This document shows positions 17,539 to 26,133 of a stretch of DNA of 64,000 nt, piece by piece. Each line of letters opens with the position of its first letter. Position 1 is the stretch's first letter. A program made the position numbers and the translations under genes. The notes beneath the pieces were generated by a model. It saw only the letters and a program-made list of their open reading frames with translations. It had not been told where the DNA came from and searched no databases. Origin of the DNA: Bremerella sp. TYQ1 (GTDB lineage Bacteria; Planctomycetota; Planctomycetia; Pirellulales; Pirellulaceae); NCBI RefSeq assembly GCF_020150455.1, contig NZ_CP083740.1, forward strand, positions 744,001 to 808,000, in the 5' to 3' direction.

Positions 17539-18741
17539 TTAACCGCCGAGGAAGTGGGGCATCATCTTCCAGCCTTCGTCGAAGCTTAGCGACGAGGCAT
17601 CGGCATTGCGTTCGTTGTAGGTCTCGAACGCGTCGGCTTCGATCCCCTTACCGCACATGGTAAGTGGGACGAAACCGTGGCTATGCGTTTTTGTGCGACA
17701 AAACGTCGGATGGTCCGGCAAGACAATCATCCGGTAGTCGCCCTGCTTCTTAAGCGCTTCGTGCAGAGGACCGACGATCTTTCCGTCGATCGCTTCGAGC
17801 GCTTTGATCTTTTCTTCGATGTCACCTTCGTGCGAGGCTTCGTCGGTTGCTTCGACGTGCACGCAAATCACGTCGGTCGAATCCAACGCGTCGATCGCGT
17901 ACTGCCCCTTGGCGGCATAGTCGGTATCGGTGTATCCGGTCGCTCCCGGCACTTCGATCCGATCCCAACCGATCAGTGCCGCAAGTCCGCGAAGCAGATC
18001 GACGGCGGTAATCATTTTGCCGGTCTTACCGTACAGATCCGTAAATGGTGTCAGGGCAGGCCGGCGGCCGAGTCCCCACAGCCAGATGTTCGTCGCCGGC
18101 GGTTTGCCTTCGGCGATTCGCTTCTTGTTGACGGGATGATCGGCAAACAGCTCGACGCTGCGGCTCATCATGTCCGAGAGCCAATCGCTGCCCAACCCAC
18201 GCGGGTAACCATCGGCAACCGACTTATCGCTCAAGTCGTGCGGCGGCGTGGTACGCGTTTCCATGCTGAATGGGGCAGGGCGGTCTTGGCCGCGATAGAC
18301 CAGCAAGTTGCGATAGCTGACCCCGGGATGGAATTCGACCCCTTCGCCGGCGATTTCGTTCTGAGCCGATTCTAGCAACGCTTTCGCTTCTTCCGACGAG
18401 ATCTGCCCGGCGGTGAAGCTCTTCATGATTTGGTCTTCGATGGTGACCAAGTTACAGCGGACGGCCCAGTCGTCGGCGCCGAGCTCAATACCTTGCGCAG
18501 CAGCTTCCAACGGAGCGCGGCCGGTGAAGTATTCCAGCGGGCTGTAACCGAGCAGGCTCAAATTGGCAACGTCGCTACCTGCTGGCAGATGAGCCGGCAC
18601 GTTATCGGCACGGCCAACGACACCAGCTTGGGCGATCGCATCCATGTTGGGGACGTTGGCAGCTTCCAGAGGCGTCTTGCCTCCGAGCGACTCTTGCGGT
18701 TCGTCGGCGCAGCCGTCGGGAATGACAATCGCGTATTTCAT
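17539..18741 (-). CDS. Phosphoglycerate-mutase-like protein, proposed homoserine kinase (400 aa)
   Basis: Alkaline-phosphatase-superfamily protein related to the archaeal type of cofactor-independent phosphoglycerate mutase. Visible active-site elements are Asp9 in VIPDGCADEP, the likely nucleophile Ser56 in PAGSDVANLSLLGY, and metal ligands around D343-H344 and H353 in LPDHPTFCRTKTHSHG. A subgroup of this family has been proposed as homoserine kinases because its genes sit with threonine-pathway genes in genomes lacking thrB. This gene lies exactly between hom and lysC on the same strand, which supports that role here. A glycolytic mutase function remains the alternative, and sequence alone cannot decide. 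Confidence 0.85.
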   Translation of the reverse strand: MKYAIVIPDGCADEPQESLGGKTPLEAANVPNMDAIAQAGVVGRADNVPAHLPAGSDVANLSLLGYSPLEYFTGRAPLEAAAQGIELGADDWAVRCNLVTIEDQIMKSFTAGQISSEEAKALLESAQNEIAGEGVEFHPGVSYRNLLVYRGQDRPAPFSMETRTTPPHDLSDKSVADGYPRGLGSDWLSDMMSRSVELFADHPVNKKRIAEGKPPATNIWLWGLGRRPALTPFTDLYGKTGKMITAVDLLRGLAALIGWDRIEVPGATGYTDTDYAAKGQYAIDALDSTDVICVHVEATDEASHEGDIEEKIKALEAIDGKIVGPLHEALKKQGDYRMIVLPDHPTFCRTKTHSHGFVPLTMCGKGIEADAFETYNERNADASSLSFDEGWKMMPHFLGG

Positions 18742-18854
18742 TTTTCCCGAATCTCCTTAATAAGAACCGACGTGAATGATGGAAAACTTATGAGGTGCTA
18801 CTTGCTTGCCCGGAGCTTATGTCCGTGGCACGCGGTGTCCTTGCGCTTGGGCAG

Positions 18855-20162
18855 CTAGTCTTGGACCAGCATTTTGCGGGCGCCTGGTTTGACGGTCGGC
18901 ATCTTGCTGATGACTTCCAACGCCCGAGCCGCTTGGCCCTGGGTGGCGGTGTGGGTCATGATGACCAGTGGCGTGTAGCTCTTCGTATCGCCATCGAAAT
19001 GTTCTGGCTCGTGCTGAATGACCGAGGCAATCGAAATCGACTGTTCGCCGAGCACGCGAGCGATGTCAGCCAAAACGCCAGGTCGGTCTTCGACGCTGAA
19101 GCGGAAGTAATGGCGTCCGCGAATCTTGTCTGGCGAACACATTTGCACGTCGCTGTGATTCTCGGTGAAGAGCTTCAGCGTACGGAACGTCAACGCTGTG
19201 CGTCCGACTGCCATGTCGATCATGTCGGCAGCGACGGCGGAAGCGGTAGGCTTTTGTCCGGCTCCCTGGCCATGATAGAACAGCGGGCCGACTTGATCGC
19301 CGATCACGCTGATTGCATTGAACGGGCCACGCACTTCGGCGAGCGGTTCTCCTTCGCGTATCAGCGATGGCGAAACGTGCAGTTCCAAGCCGTCATCGCT
19401 CAGCTGAGCCGAGGCGAGCAGTTTGATGCGGTAGCCGAGTTCTTTGGCGAAGCGAATATCGACCGGCAGCAACTTGTCGATTCCTTCGCGCGGAATCGTC
19501 TTCCAGTCGATCTTAATGCCGAATGCGATATGGGCGAGGATGGCCAGCTTTTGGGCGGCATCGGTTCCGTCGACGTCCATCGTCGGATCTGCTTCGGCAT
19601 AGCCAAGCCGCTGGGCTTCTTTCACTGCCCACTTGTAACTCGCCTCTTGTTCTTCCATTGCCGAGGCAATAAAGTTGGACGTGCCGTTGAGAATGCCGCT
19701 AAGCGAGCTGATCTGATTCGCTGTCAAGCATTGGCTCAGATTGGTGATGATCGGAATCCCACCTGCCACGGCGGCATCAAAAGCGATACTGCGACCGAGC
19801 TCGCGAGCTCGGGAAAACAGCTCCGCACCATGTTCGGCAATTAACGCTTTATTTGCCGTAACGATATCTTTGCCACTTTCCAGCAGCTGAAGCATGATCG
19901 TGCGGGCCGGTTCGATACCCCCGATCAGCTGCGCGACGACTTTGATTTCGGGGTCGTCGGTGACTTCGCTCAAGTCATCCGTGAGCACTCCCTCCGGCAG
20001 TTCGCAGTCGCGTGCGCGGTTCAGATCGCGAACAACGGCTTTCTCTAACCATAAGGTAGTGCCTGCGTTACGCGCAGTACGGTCGCCATGGTCGAGTAAG
20101 ATTTTTGCGACACCGGCGCCGACGGTTCCTAAGCCGACGATGGCGACCTTCGTTTTGTGCAT
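18855..20162 (-). CDS. hom: Homoserine dehydrogenase (435 aa)
   Basis: NAD(P)H-dependent reduction of aspartate semialdehyde to homoserine. The N-terminal Rossmann motif is KVAIVGLGTVGAGVAKIL. The conserved catalytic-domain segments TANKALIAEHG, GILNGTSNFI, GYAEADPTMDVDGTDAAQKLAILA and YHGQGAG are present. A C-terminal ACT domain (about 350-435, starting YFRFSVEDRPGVLADIARVL) predicts amino-acid feedback, usually by threonine. Length is typical of Gram-positive-type Hom. It is first in the likely minus-strand operon hom, mutase-like gene, lysC, 113 bases before the next gene. No leader peptide or terminator was recognised upstream. Confidence 0.95.
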   Translation of the reverse strand: MHKTKVAIVGLGTVGAGVAKILLDHGDRTARNAGTTLWLEKAVVRDLNRARDCELPEGVLTDDLSEVTDDPEIKVVAQLIGGIEPARTIMLQLLESGKDIVTANKALIAEHGAELFSRARELGRSIAFDAAVAGGIPIITNLSQCLTANQISSLSGILNGTSNFIASAMEEQEASYKWAVKEAQRLGYAEADPTMDVDGTDAAQKLAILAHIAFGIKIDWKTIPREGIDKLLPVDIRFAKELGYRIKLLASAQLSDDGLELHVSPSLIREGEPLAEVRGPFNAISVIGDQVGPLFYHGQGAGQKPTASAVAADMIDMAVGRTALTFRTLKLFTENHSDVQMCSPDKIRGRHYFRFSVEDRPGVLADIARVLGEQSISIASVIQHEPEHFDGDTKSYTPLVIMTHTATQGQAARALEVISKMPTVKPGARKMLVQD

Positions 20163-20480
20163 AGTTGCAGACGGACAGTATGAGGATGAACGAAATCGAT
20201 GGTGAAAGGGATCATCCTAGGTTGCTGTGGGGCGTGTAGTCAACTGGGCTAAAGTTGTTGCCCGCCAATAGGTTGGGCTCAGAGTTACGCGATTTTACAC
20301 AGTTTTAATCGTGCTATTCGACGTGGTTTCCCTGGTTTCCGCGACGGGAAAACCGGAGAGGGCGTTGGGTACTATGCCTTTGGTTTTCCACTCACCCTTG
20401 TATGTGCCATCCAGCTCTCTCCAGGGGGCGAGGGGATGAGAGCCGGAAGTGGTGGACTAATCGCCAACAGAACTAGATGC
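20163..20480. other. Intergenic region between hom and kbl
   Basis: 318 bases upstream of hom and downstream of kbl. No convincing gene, terminator or operator was seen. A promoter for hom is expected here but no box pair of good quality was found. Confidence 0.5.
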
Positions 20481-21668
20481 TTACAGCCCCAATTCTTCCT
20501 TCACAGCGGCGAACTGTTCGACGGCGAACTTAAGTTCTTCGATCGAGTGACCTGCGGAGACTTGGGTACGGATGCGTGCTTTGCCTTGCGGGACGACAGG
20601 GTACGAGAACCCGATGACGTAGATGCCCCTCTTCAGCAGACGCTCCGAGAACTCGGCCGCGACTTTGGCGTCGTAAAACATCACGGGAACGATCGGGTGT
20701 TCGCCTGGCAGTACATCGAGACCCAACTTCGCGATTTCTTCGCGGAAGAACTTGGTGTTGGCTTCCAACTTGTCGCGAAGTTCGGTCGAGCCCTGAATCA
20801 ATTCCAACGCTTTGAGCGACCCCGAAACAATCGGCGGGGCCAATGTGTTGGAGAACAAGTAAGGTCGCGATCGTTGACGAAGCAGGTCGATGATTTCCTT
20901 GCGACCGCTCGTGTAACCGCCTGAGGCACCGCCGAGCGCTTTGCCAAGAGTGCCGGTGATGATGTCGATCCGATCGATCACGTCGTGATGCTCGTGGGTT
21001 CCCTTGCCGGTCTTTCCCATGAAGCCCACCGCGTGCGAATCGTCGACCATGACCATTGCGCCGTATTTATCTGCCAGATCGCAAAGGTCGGGCAAGTTAC
21101 AGATGTAACCGTCCATGCTGAAGACGCCATCCGTGGCGATCAATTTGACCCGAGCCTCTTGGGCCTCCTTCAGCTTGGCTTCCAAATCGGCCATGTCGTT
21201 GTTTTTGTAGCGAAACCGTTTCGCTTTGCAGAGACGTACGCCGTCGATGATGCTCGCATGGTTTAACTCGTCTGAAAGAATCGCATCTTCCGGACCGAGG
21301 ATCGTTTCAAACAAACCGCCGTTGGCATCGAAACAAGAAGAGTACAGGATAGTATCTTCCATGCCGAGGAACTTGGAGATTTCATCTTCCAAGTGTTCGT
21401 GCGACTGCTGGGTTCCACAGATGAAACGAACCGAGGACAGACCGTATCCCCAGCGCTCGAGTCCCTGCTTGGCGGCAGCAATGATCTCGGGATGATCCGA
21501 CAATCCGAGGTAATTGTTCGCGCACATGTTGAGGACTTCCTGCTGCTCAGGCAGGTCGATCTTCGACTTTTGCGGCGAAAGAATCGTGCGTTCGCTTTTG
21601 TAGAGACCTGCTTCGCGGATTTCGTCCAGGATGCCGGAGTAACGCGATTTAACTTGTTCGTTCCACAT
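20481..21668 (-). CDS. kbl: Glycine C-acetyltransferase (2-amino-3-ketobutyrate CoA ligase)
   Basis: PLP enzyme that splits 2-amino-3-oxobutyrate with CoA into glycine and acetyl-CoA, the second step of threonine catabolism. Of the alpha-oxoamine synthase family: the PLP lysine is Lys243 in [14 protein letters not shown], and the cofactor-binding pair D210/H212 lies in [12 protein letters not shown]. The length of 395 equals that of E. coli Kbl. BioF and HemA-type synthases share the fold, but the pairing with tdh 81 bases upstream on the same strand decides the assignment. Translation from 21668 ([17 protein letters not shown]) matches the family start. Confidence 0.93.
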   Translation of the reverse strand: MWNEQVKSRYSGILDEIREAGLYKSERTILSPQKSKIDLPEQQEVLNMCANNYLGLSDHPEIIAAAKQGLERWGYGLSSVRFICGTQQSHEHLEDEISKFLGMEDTILYSSCFDANGGLFETILGPEDAILSDELNHASIIDGVRLCKAKRFRYKNNDMADLEAKLKEAQEARVKLIATDGVFSMDGYICNLPDLCDLADKYGAMVMVDDSHAVGFMGKTGKGTHEHHDVIDRIDIITGTLGKALGGASGGYTSGRKEIIDLLRQRSRPYLFSNTLAPPIVSGSLKALELIQGSTELRDKLEANTKFFREEIAKLGLDVLPGEHPIVPVMFYDAKVAAEFSERLLKRGIYVIGFSYPVVPQGKARIRTQVSAGHSIEELKFAVEQFAAVKEELGL

Positions 21669-21749
21669 GGAGAAAGCTCCCGTTCTGTCTGGTTCGCTCT
21701 CGCTCGAAGGGAGAGATCAGTGTGTTGTTTAGCGTTTAAAACGTATGAA

Positions 21750-22781
21750 CTACTTCTCGGTCCAATCGAGAACGACTTTGCCGGATTGACCGGAGAACAT
21801 GGCCTCGAAGCCTTGCTCGAATTCGGTGTAGTGCAGGCGATGGGTGATCACCGGATCGAGATCCAAACCACCTTGCAGCAGTACGGTCATCTGGTACCAG
21901 GTTTCGTACATCTGGCGACCATAAATGCCTTTGATCGTGAGCATGTTGAAGATCACGTCGTTCCAGTCGATCGAGATGTCTTCCGGCGGAATGCCGAGCA
22001 TCGCGATCTTGCCGCCGTGGCACATGTTTTTGATCATGTCGCGGAACGCGGCATCGTTGCCAGACATTTCCAAGCCGACATCGAATCCCTCGTGCATGCC
22101 TAGTTCGTTCTGCACGTCGGTCAGTTTCTCTTTGCGAACATCGACCACGCGCGTCGCACCTAACTGCTTGGCAAGTTCCAGCCGCCAAGGGTTCACGTCG
22201 GTTACCACCACGAATCGGGCGCCCGCATGTTTGCAAACAGCCGCGGCCATACAGCCGATCGGACCAGCCCCAGTAATCAGAACGTCTTCGCCCAGCACCG
22301 GGAAGGTAAGCGCCGTGTGGACCGCGTTGCCGAATGGATCGAAGATCGACGCGACGTCCAGCGGAATGTCATCGGCATGATGCCAGACGTTGGTCATTGG
22401 GATAGAGATGTATTCCGCAAACGCACCGGGCCGGTTGACGCCGATCCCTTCGGTTTCCGAACACAAATGTCGCCGACCGGCCATGCAGTTACGGCACTGA
22501 CCACAAACGACATGCCCTTCGCCGCTGACGATCTGGCCTGGCTCGAAGATGCCGACATTCGAGCCAACTTCTACGATCTCGCCGACAAACTCGTGCCCGA
22601 CGACCATCGGGACTGGTACCGTCTTTTGAGCCCACGCGTCCCACTTGTAAATGTGCAAGTCGGTTCCGCAGATGCCGGTCTTCATGACCTTGATCAGGAC
22701 GTCGTTGATTCCGATGGTTGGTTCCGGGACGTCTTCCAGCCACAACCCTTTTTCCGAATGACGCTTGACGAGCGCTTTCAT
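21750..22781 (-). CDS. tdh: L-threonine 3-dehydrogenase (343 aa)
   Basis: Zinc-dependent oxidation of threonine to 2-amino-3-oxobutyrate with NAD+. Medium-chain dehydrogenase: catalytic zinc ligands Cys38 (GICGTD) and His63-Glu64 (VGHEF), then the structural-zinc cluster CGQCRNC with a fourth Cys at RRHLC, then the Rossmann motif [12 protein letters not shown]. The start at 22781 gives the family N-terminus [17 protein letters not shown] and is preceded by AGGTAG; a longer frame to 22889 has no support. With kbl it forms a two-gene catabolic operon, placed beside the threonine biosynthetic genes. Confidence 0.95.
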   Translation of the reverse strand: MKALVKRHSEKGLWLEDVPEPTIGINDVLIKVMKTGICGTDLHIYKWDAWAQKTVPVPMVVGHEFVGEIVEVGSNVGIFEPGQIVSGEGHVVCGQCRNCMAGRRHLCSETEGIGVNRPGAFAEYISIPMTNVWHHADDIPLDVASIFDPFGNAVHTALTFPVLGEDVLITGAGPIGCMAAAVCKHAGARFVVVTDVNPWRLELAKQLGATRVVDVRKEKLTDVQNELGMHEGFDVGLEMSGNDAAFRDMIKNMCHGGKIAMLGIPPEDISIDWNDVIFNMLTIKGIYGRQMYETWYQMTVLLQGGLDLDPVITHRLHYTEFEQGFEAMFSGQSGKVVLDWTEK

Positions 22782-23090
22782 GAATCTACCTGCAGGAGCT
22801 CTGCGCAAAGTTAAACATTGAGTCCCAAGCTTTGATTGTAACGCTCGTTGGCGAGACGCGAATGCCAAACCACCATTCTCGAACAACAAACTTCGCAGGA
22901 AATCGCTTACAGATAGACAACCGTTTGGTGACAGTCGGAACTGTACCCATGGTCATGCGTGGTTGTGCTGCAGTATCTTGAAGGCTTGCCGTTTTGAAGT
23001 TCATCTATTGGGCGCCAGAGATGCGGGTTACCGCCTCTTCAATTCAGCTCAACGGTGCCTGCACATGACGCACGACGAAGAAAGACCAGC

Positions 23091-23492
23091 ATGCCACGCC
23101 CGATCCCAATCACAAGTTTGAATCACTTGGCTTTGGCCGTTCGCAATAGTGACGTTGCGCGAGACTTCTATCGCGATGTCTTAGGCTTTCGCGAAGTCGA
23201 ACGACCTCCGTTCAACTTTCCCGGAGCCTGGCTGACCGGGTATGGCATTCAGATTCATATCCTCGAAACAGAACATGCCGTCGAGTTTGGTGTCGACCCT
23301 AATTCCCGTGCCGATCACTATGCGTTCGCGGTGGAAGATGCCAGCGATCTAGTGGACATTCTCAACGAGCATGGCATTCCGTTCGTTCAGCGGGTGAATG
23401 CCGGAAACATCCACCAGACTTTCTTCCAAGATCCCGATGGTCACACGATTGAAGTGGCCGTTTATCCGCAAGACCCGCCGTATATCGACTAG
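23091..23492 (+). CDS. VOC (glyoxalase/dioxygenase superfamily) protein (133 aa)
   Basis: Single vicinal-oxygen-chelate domain built from two beta-alpha-beta-beta-beta modules: ITSLNHLALAVRNSDVARDFY starts the first, and ADHYAFAVEDASDLVDIL the second. Possible metal ligands are the His in LNHLAL and a Glu near the end (DGHTIEVAVYP). Glyoxalase I, fosfomycin-resistance proteins and dioxygenases share this fold, so the reaction cannot be named. The ATG at 23091 begins MPRPIPITSLNHL; a GTG at 23055 would add 12 residues. It stands alone and is followed at once by the dispersed repeat at 23520-23595. Confidence 0.8.
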   Translation: MPRPIPITSLNHLALAVRNSDVARDFYRDVLGFREVERPPFNFPGAWLTGYGIQIHILETEHAVEFGVDPNSRADHYAFAVEDASDLVDILNEHGIPFVQRVNAGNIHQTFFQDPDGHTIEVAVYPQDPPYID

Positions 23493-23519
23493 ACGGCATT
23501 TCGCTAGGCACAAAAAAAT

Positions 23520-23595
23520 GGGTGCCGTGCGGTCGGCCCCGTAGACATGCTTGAAATCGCCAAGACATGCTTACGAAGACGAGAGCATGGCACCC
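23520..23595. repeat. Dispersed palindromic repeat, copy 1
   Basis: 11-base inverted ends, GGGTGCCGTGC (23520-23530) and GCATGGCACCC (23585-23595), pair with one G-T wobble. Inside, AGACATGCTT occurs twice (23543-23552 and 23563-23572). The minus strand matches a plus-strand segment at 35359-35388 at about 26 of 30 positions. It lies in the gap between the VOC gene and the Gfo/Idh/MocA gene. Confidence 0.7.
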
Positions 23596-23621
23596 GTCTC
23601 AGTTTCGTTCTTTTGCGAACT

Positions 23622-24923
23622 CTAGATTCGCCACCCTTCGCGGTACTTACGTTCGATGTACTGATTGGCCGAATCGTTATTGGTGACCTTCAAGTTTTCA
23701 GCATCCCACTCGATCGGTCCACCGCTACGATAGGCGACGTTCCCTAGCAGGACCGTTTCGGTCAGTGGACCGCTGTAATCGAAGCTGCACGTCGTTGGTG
23801 TGCCTTCTTTACAGGCCTTGATCCATTCTTCGTAGTGGCCGATCGAATTCGGGATTGTCTGCTCAGGAGCTTCCCAGTTCTTGAAGTCATCTTCCGGCAG
23901 CAGTTGGAAACCGCCATAGGTAGCCAACATCATTCCCTTATCGCCGTGGAACATCACGCCAGAGCCAGGAACTTTGTGCCCGTTGATTTCTTTCGGGCAG
24001 TGGTTTCCGTCCCGCCACTTCATGGTCACTGCCGGAGCGACGTCGGTCTTGGGGTATTCATAGTTGACCGTCAGACCCATCGGCGCGGTGTGCGGATCCG
24101 CTTCTGGACCTTCGGCGGCAACTTTGGTTGGGTACTTCAGCTTCAACGCCCAGAACACCAAATCGATGTAATGGCAACCCATGTCGCCGAGCGTACCGCC
24201 ACCGAAGTCCCACCAGCGTCGCCATTGAGCTGGCATGTAAACCGGCGAATAAGAACGTTCGGCTGCTGGGCCGAGCCACAAGTCCCAGTGAATGTTTTTC
24301 GGAACCGGAGGCGTATCGGTCGGCACGGTACCACCGCCCCAGCCTTTGCCAACCCAAACGTCAACATGCTTAATGTTGCCGATAGCGCCCGATTGAATCG
24401 CTTCGACAACACGGCGATAGTTGTCGCCGGCATGGATTTGCGTGCCCATCTGCGTCGCCAGCTTGTTCTTGACGGCGTAGTTGGTCATTTCGCGGGCTTC
24501 GTGCACGGTGTGCGTCAGCGGCTTTTCACAGTAGACATGTTTGCCCAACTGCATGGCCCACATCGAAGCCGGAGCGTGCGTATGGTCTGGGGTACTGACG
24601 ACAACGGCGTCGATTCCCTTTTCCTTGTCCAGCAGCACGCGGAAGTCGTTGTACTTTTTCGATTTGTGCTGGCCGTAAGCGCTCAACGCCTGGCCGAGAT
24701 ACTTGTCGTCGATATCGCACATGGCGACAAGATTTTGTCCACTGACACCACTGACATTGGCCGAGGCGCGGTTGGCAACACCAATGCACGCGATATCGAG
24801 CAGCTCGTTGGGCGACTTTGATTCGGCGGCAGAAGCTAGTTGATGAAAACCGGTTCCTGCCAGCAACGCCGCGGCGGACGAGGTTTGAAGAAAGGAACGA
24901 CGGTTCAAAATTGGTTTAGACAT
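23622..24923 (-). CDS. TAT-exported Gfo/Idh/MocA-family oxidoreductase (433 aa)
   Basis: NAD(P)-dependent sugar or polyol oxidoreductase family, abundant in planctomycetes. The N-terminus is a twin-arginine signal (NRRSFLQTSSAAALLAGTG) ending in an Ala-rich region. The Rossmann domain follows with DIACIGVANRASANVSG and the family motif HVYCEKPLTHTVHEARE, in which Lys is part of the active site. The C-terminal part is the Gfo/Idh/MocA alpha/beta domain. Translation at 24923 puts the RR motif near the start, with AAGGAT upstream; an ATG at 24941 would add six residues. Substrate unknown; glycan breakdown in the periplasm is a common inference for such proteins. No neighbour gives a clue. Confidence 0.9.
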   Translation of the reverse strand: MSKPILNRRSFLQTSSAAALLAGTGFHQLASAAESKSPNELLDIACIGVANRASANVSGVSGQNLVAMCDIDDKYLGQALSAYGQHKSKKYNDFRVLLDKEKGIDAVVVSTPDHTHAPASMWAMQLGKHVYCEKPLTHTVHEAREMTNYAVKNKLATQMGTQIHAGDNYRRVVEAIQSGAIGNIKHVDVWVGKGWGGGTVPTDTPPVPKNIHWDLWLGPAAERSYSPVYMPAQWRRWWDFGGGTLGDMGCHYIDLVFWALKLKYPTKVAAEGPEADPHTAPMGLTVNYEYPKTDVAPAVTMKWRDGNHCPKEINGHKVPGSGVMFHGDKGMMLATYGGFQLLPEDDFKNWEAPEQTIPNSIGHYEEWIKACKEGTPTTCSFDYSGPLTETVLLGNVAYRSGGPIEWDAENLKVTNNDSANQYIERKYREGWRI

Positions 24924-25321
24924 ACGGCAGGCATCCTTCATGCAAAACGAACGGTAGGTGGGTGGGGCAGAGTGAAGGGGTGATAAGACGTGTGGATTAT
25001 CGTCTAGTTTGAAACGTGCCGCAAAGTAGATTCGCGCGAAAAAGTATGCAGAAATCGAGTTTGTTGTCTATTTTCTACTTGCCGGCCAGTGGCGGCATAA
25101 AAAACATTCCCCTCATTGTTGGGGCGATTTTAAGCTCGTTTTTCAAATGACCGTGGCGGCGAAGCCCCTTGCCAAAGGTGGTGGGGTGCGGCACAATGTG
25201 TGGTTTCCACCCGGTCAAAAGTTTTGGCTAGGGAACAATCGTGGATGTAGGAATCACGTTTTCGCTGCGTTATCGCGGTATGGTGATATCCTGGAAAGTA
25301 AATTTTAGGAGTTAATCGTAC
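24924..25321. other. Divergent intergenic region upstream of rpsD
   Basis: 398 bases between the divergent Gfo/Idh/MocA and rpsD genes. It must hold promoters for both, but no pair of boxes close to consensus was seen. TAGGAG at 25309-25314 is the rpsD ribosome-binding site. Confidence 0.5.
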
Positions 25322-25930
25322 ATGGGCCATTACACAGGTCCGAAGGCCAAAATCAATCGTCGTCTCGGTGCGGTCATTTACGAAAGCCGCGGTGCCATGC
25401 GTGCATCCGACCGACGGCCTTCCCCCCCAGGCATGCACACTCGCCCAAAGCGTCCGTCGGTGTACGGTGCCGCTTTGATGGAAAAGCAGAAGATCAAGCA
25501 CTATTACGGTGTCGGTGAAAAGCAGCTTCGTCGCTACTTCTCGCATGCCAAGCACAGCAAGGGCAACACGGGTGAAAACCTTCTGTCGCTGTGCGAACGC
25601 CGCTTGGACAACGTGGTTCGTCGTGCCGGTTTGGCACTGACTCGCTGCCAGGCTCGCCAAGGTATCGTGCACGGTCACTTCATGGTCAACGGCCACAAAG
25701 TGGACAAGCCATCTTACCAGATGCGTCCCGGCGACGTGGTTAGCGTTCGCAACCGCGAAAAGCTGCAGATCCTGTATCGCAGCATTCATGCCGATGCTTC
25801 GGGTGAACCGGCTGCGTTCCTGTCGCCAGATCCAGAGACCCTTTCGGCGACTTTCGATGCCGTTCCAGGTCCCGAAGACATCAGTCTGCCAGTGGACGTG
25901 AACATGGTGGTCGAATTCATGTCGCGTTAA
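25322..25930 (+). CDS. rpsD: 30S ribosomal protein S4
   Basis: Primary 16S rRNA-binding protein of the small subunit; nucleates assembly of the 5' domain. The sequence opens MGHYTGPKAKINRRLG and carries the S4 RNA-binding domain (about 94-160, CERRLDNVVRRAGLALTRCQARQ). The N-terminal zinc-binding cysteines found in many S4 proteins are absent, so this is the zinc-free form. Length 202 is normal. A strong TAGGAG precedes the ATG. It is not in the usual rpsM-rpsK-rpsD-rpoA cluster; it stands alone and is closed by a hairpin and a strong terminator. Confidence 0.97.
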   Translation: MGHYTGPKAKINRRLGAVIYESRGAMRASDRRPSPPGMHTRPKRPSVYGAALMEKQKIKHYYGVGEKQLRRYFSHAKHSKGNTGENLLSLCERRLDNVVRRAGLALTRCQARQGIVHGHFMVNGHKVDKPSYQMRPGDVVSVRNREKLQILYRSIHADASGEPAAFLSPDPETLSATFDAVPGPEDISLPVDVNMVVEFMSR

Positions 25931-25933
25931 TTT

Positions 25934-25951
25934 CCGAAAAGCGATTTTCGG
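25934..25951 (+). other. GNRA-type hairpin after rpsD
   Basis: CCGAAAA (25934-25940) pairs with TTTTCGG (25945-25951) around a GCGA tetraloop, 4 bases after the rpsD stop. It could stabilise the 3' end or mark an older terminator; function unknown. Confidence 0.5.
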
Positions 25952-25976
25952 CAATTCGCAGCAATTCGTAAATTTC

Positions 25977-26022
25977 AAAGGGATTCCGGCACGACAGCCC
26001 GTCGCGGAGTCCCTTTTTTTTT
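25977..26022 (+). terminator. Intrinsic terminator of rpsD
   Basis: The stem pairs 25977-25988 with 26005-26016 (one wobble) around a 16-base loop and runs into a long T tract. Confidence 0.9.
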
Positions 26023-26051
26023 GGTTCAATGTGCCCTTGTAGCACGTCGAT

Positions 26052-26085
26052 CTTGAGACGCATCTCCCCACTACCGCATCTCAAG
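26052..26085 (+). promoter_or_regulatory. Inverted repeat upstream of lpd
   Basis: CTTGAGACGC (26052-26061) and GCATCTCAAG (26076-26085) form 10-base arms with one mismatch and a 14-base spacer, 48 bases before lpd. It may be an operator or a leader hairpin; no promoter boxes were identified to tell which. Confidence 0.35.
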
Positions 26086-26133
26086 TGAAGTAACTCACCT
26101 TTTGCCTTAGAAATAATTAGCTAGAGAGACATC

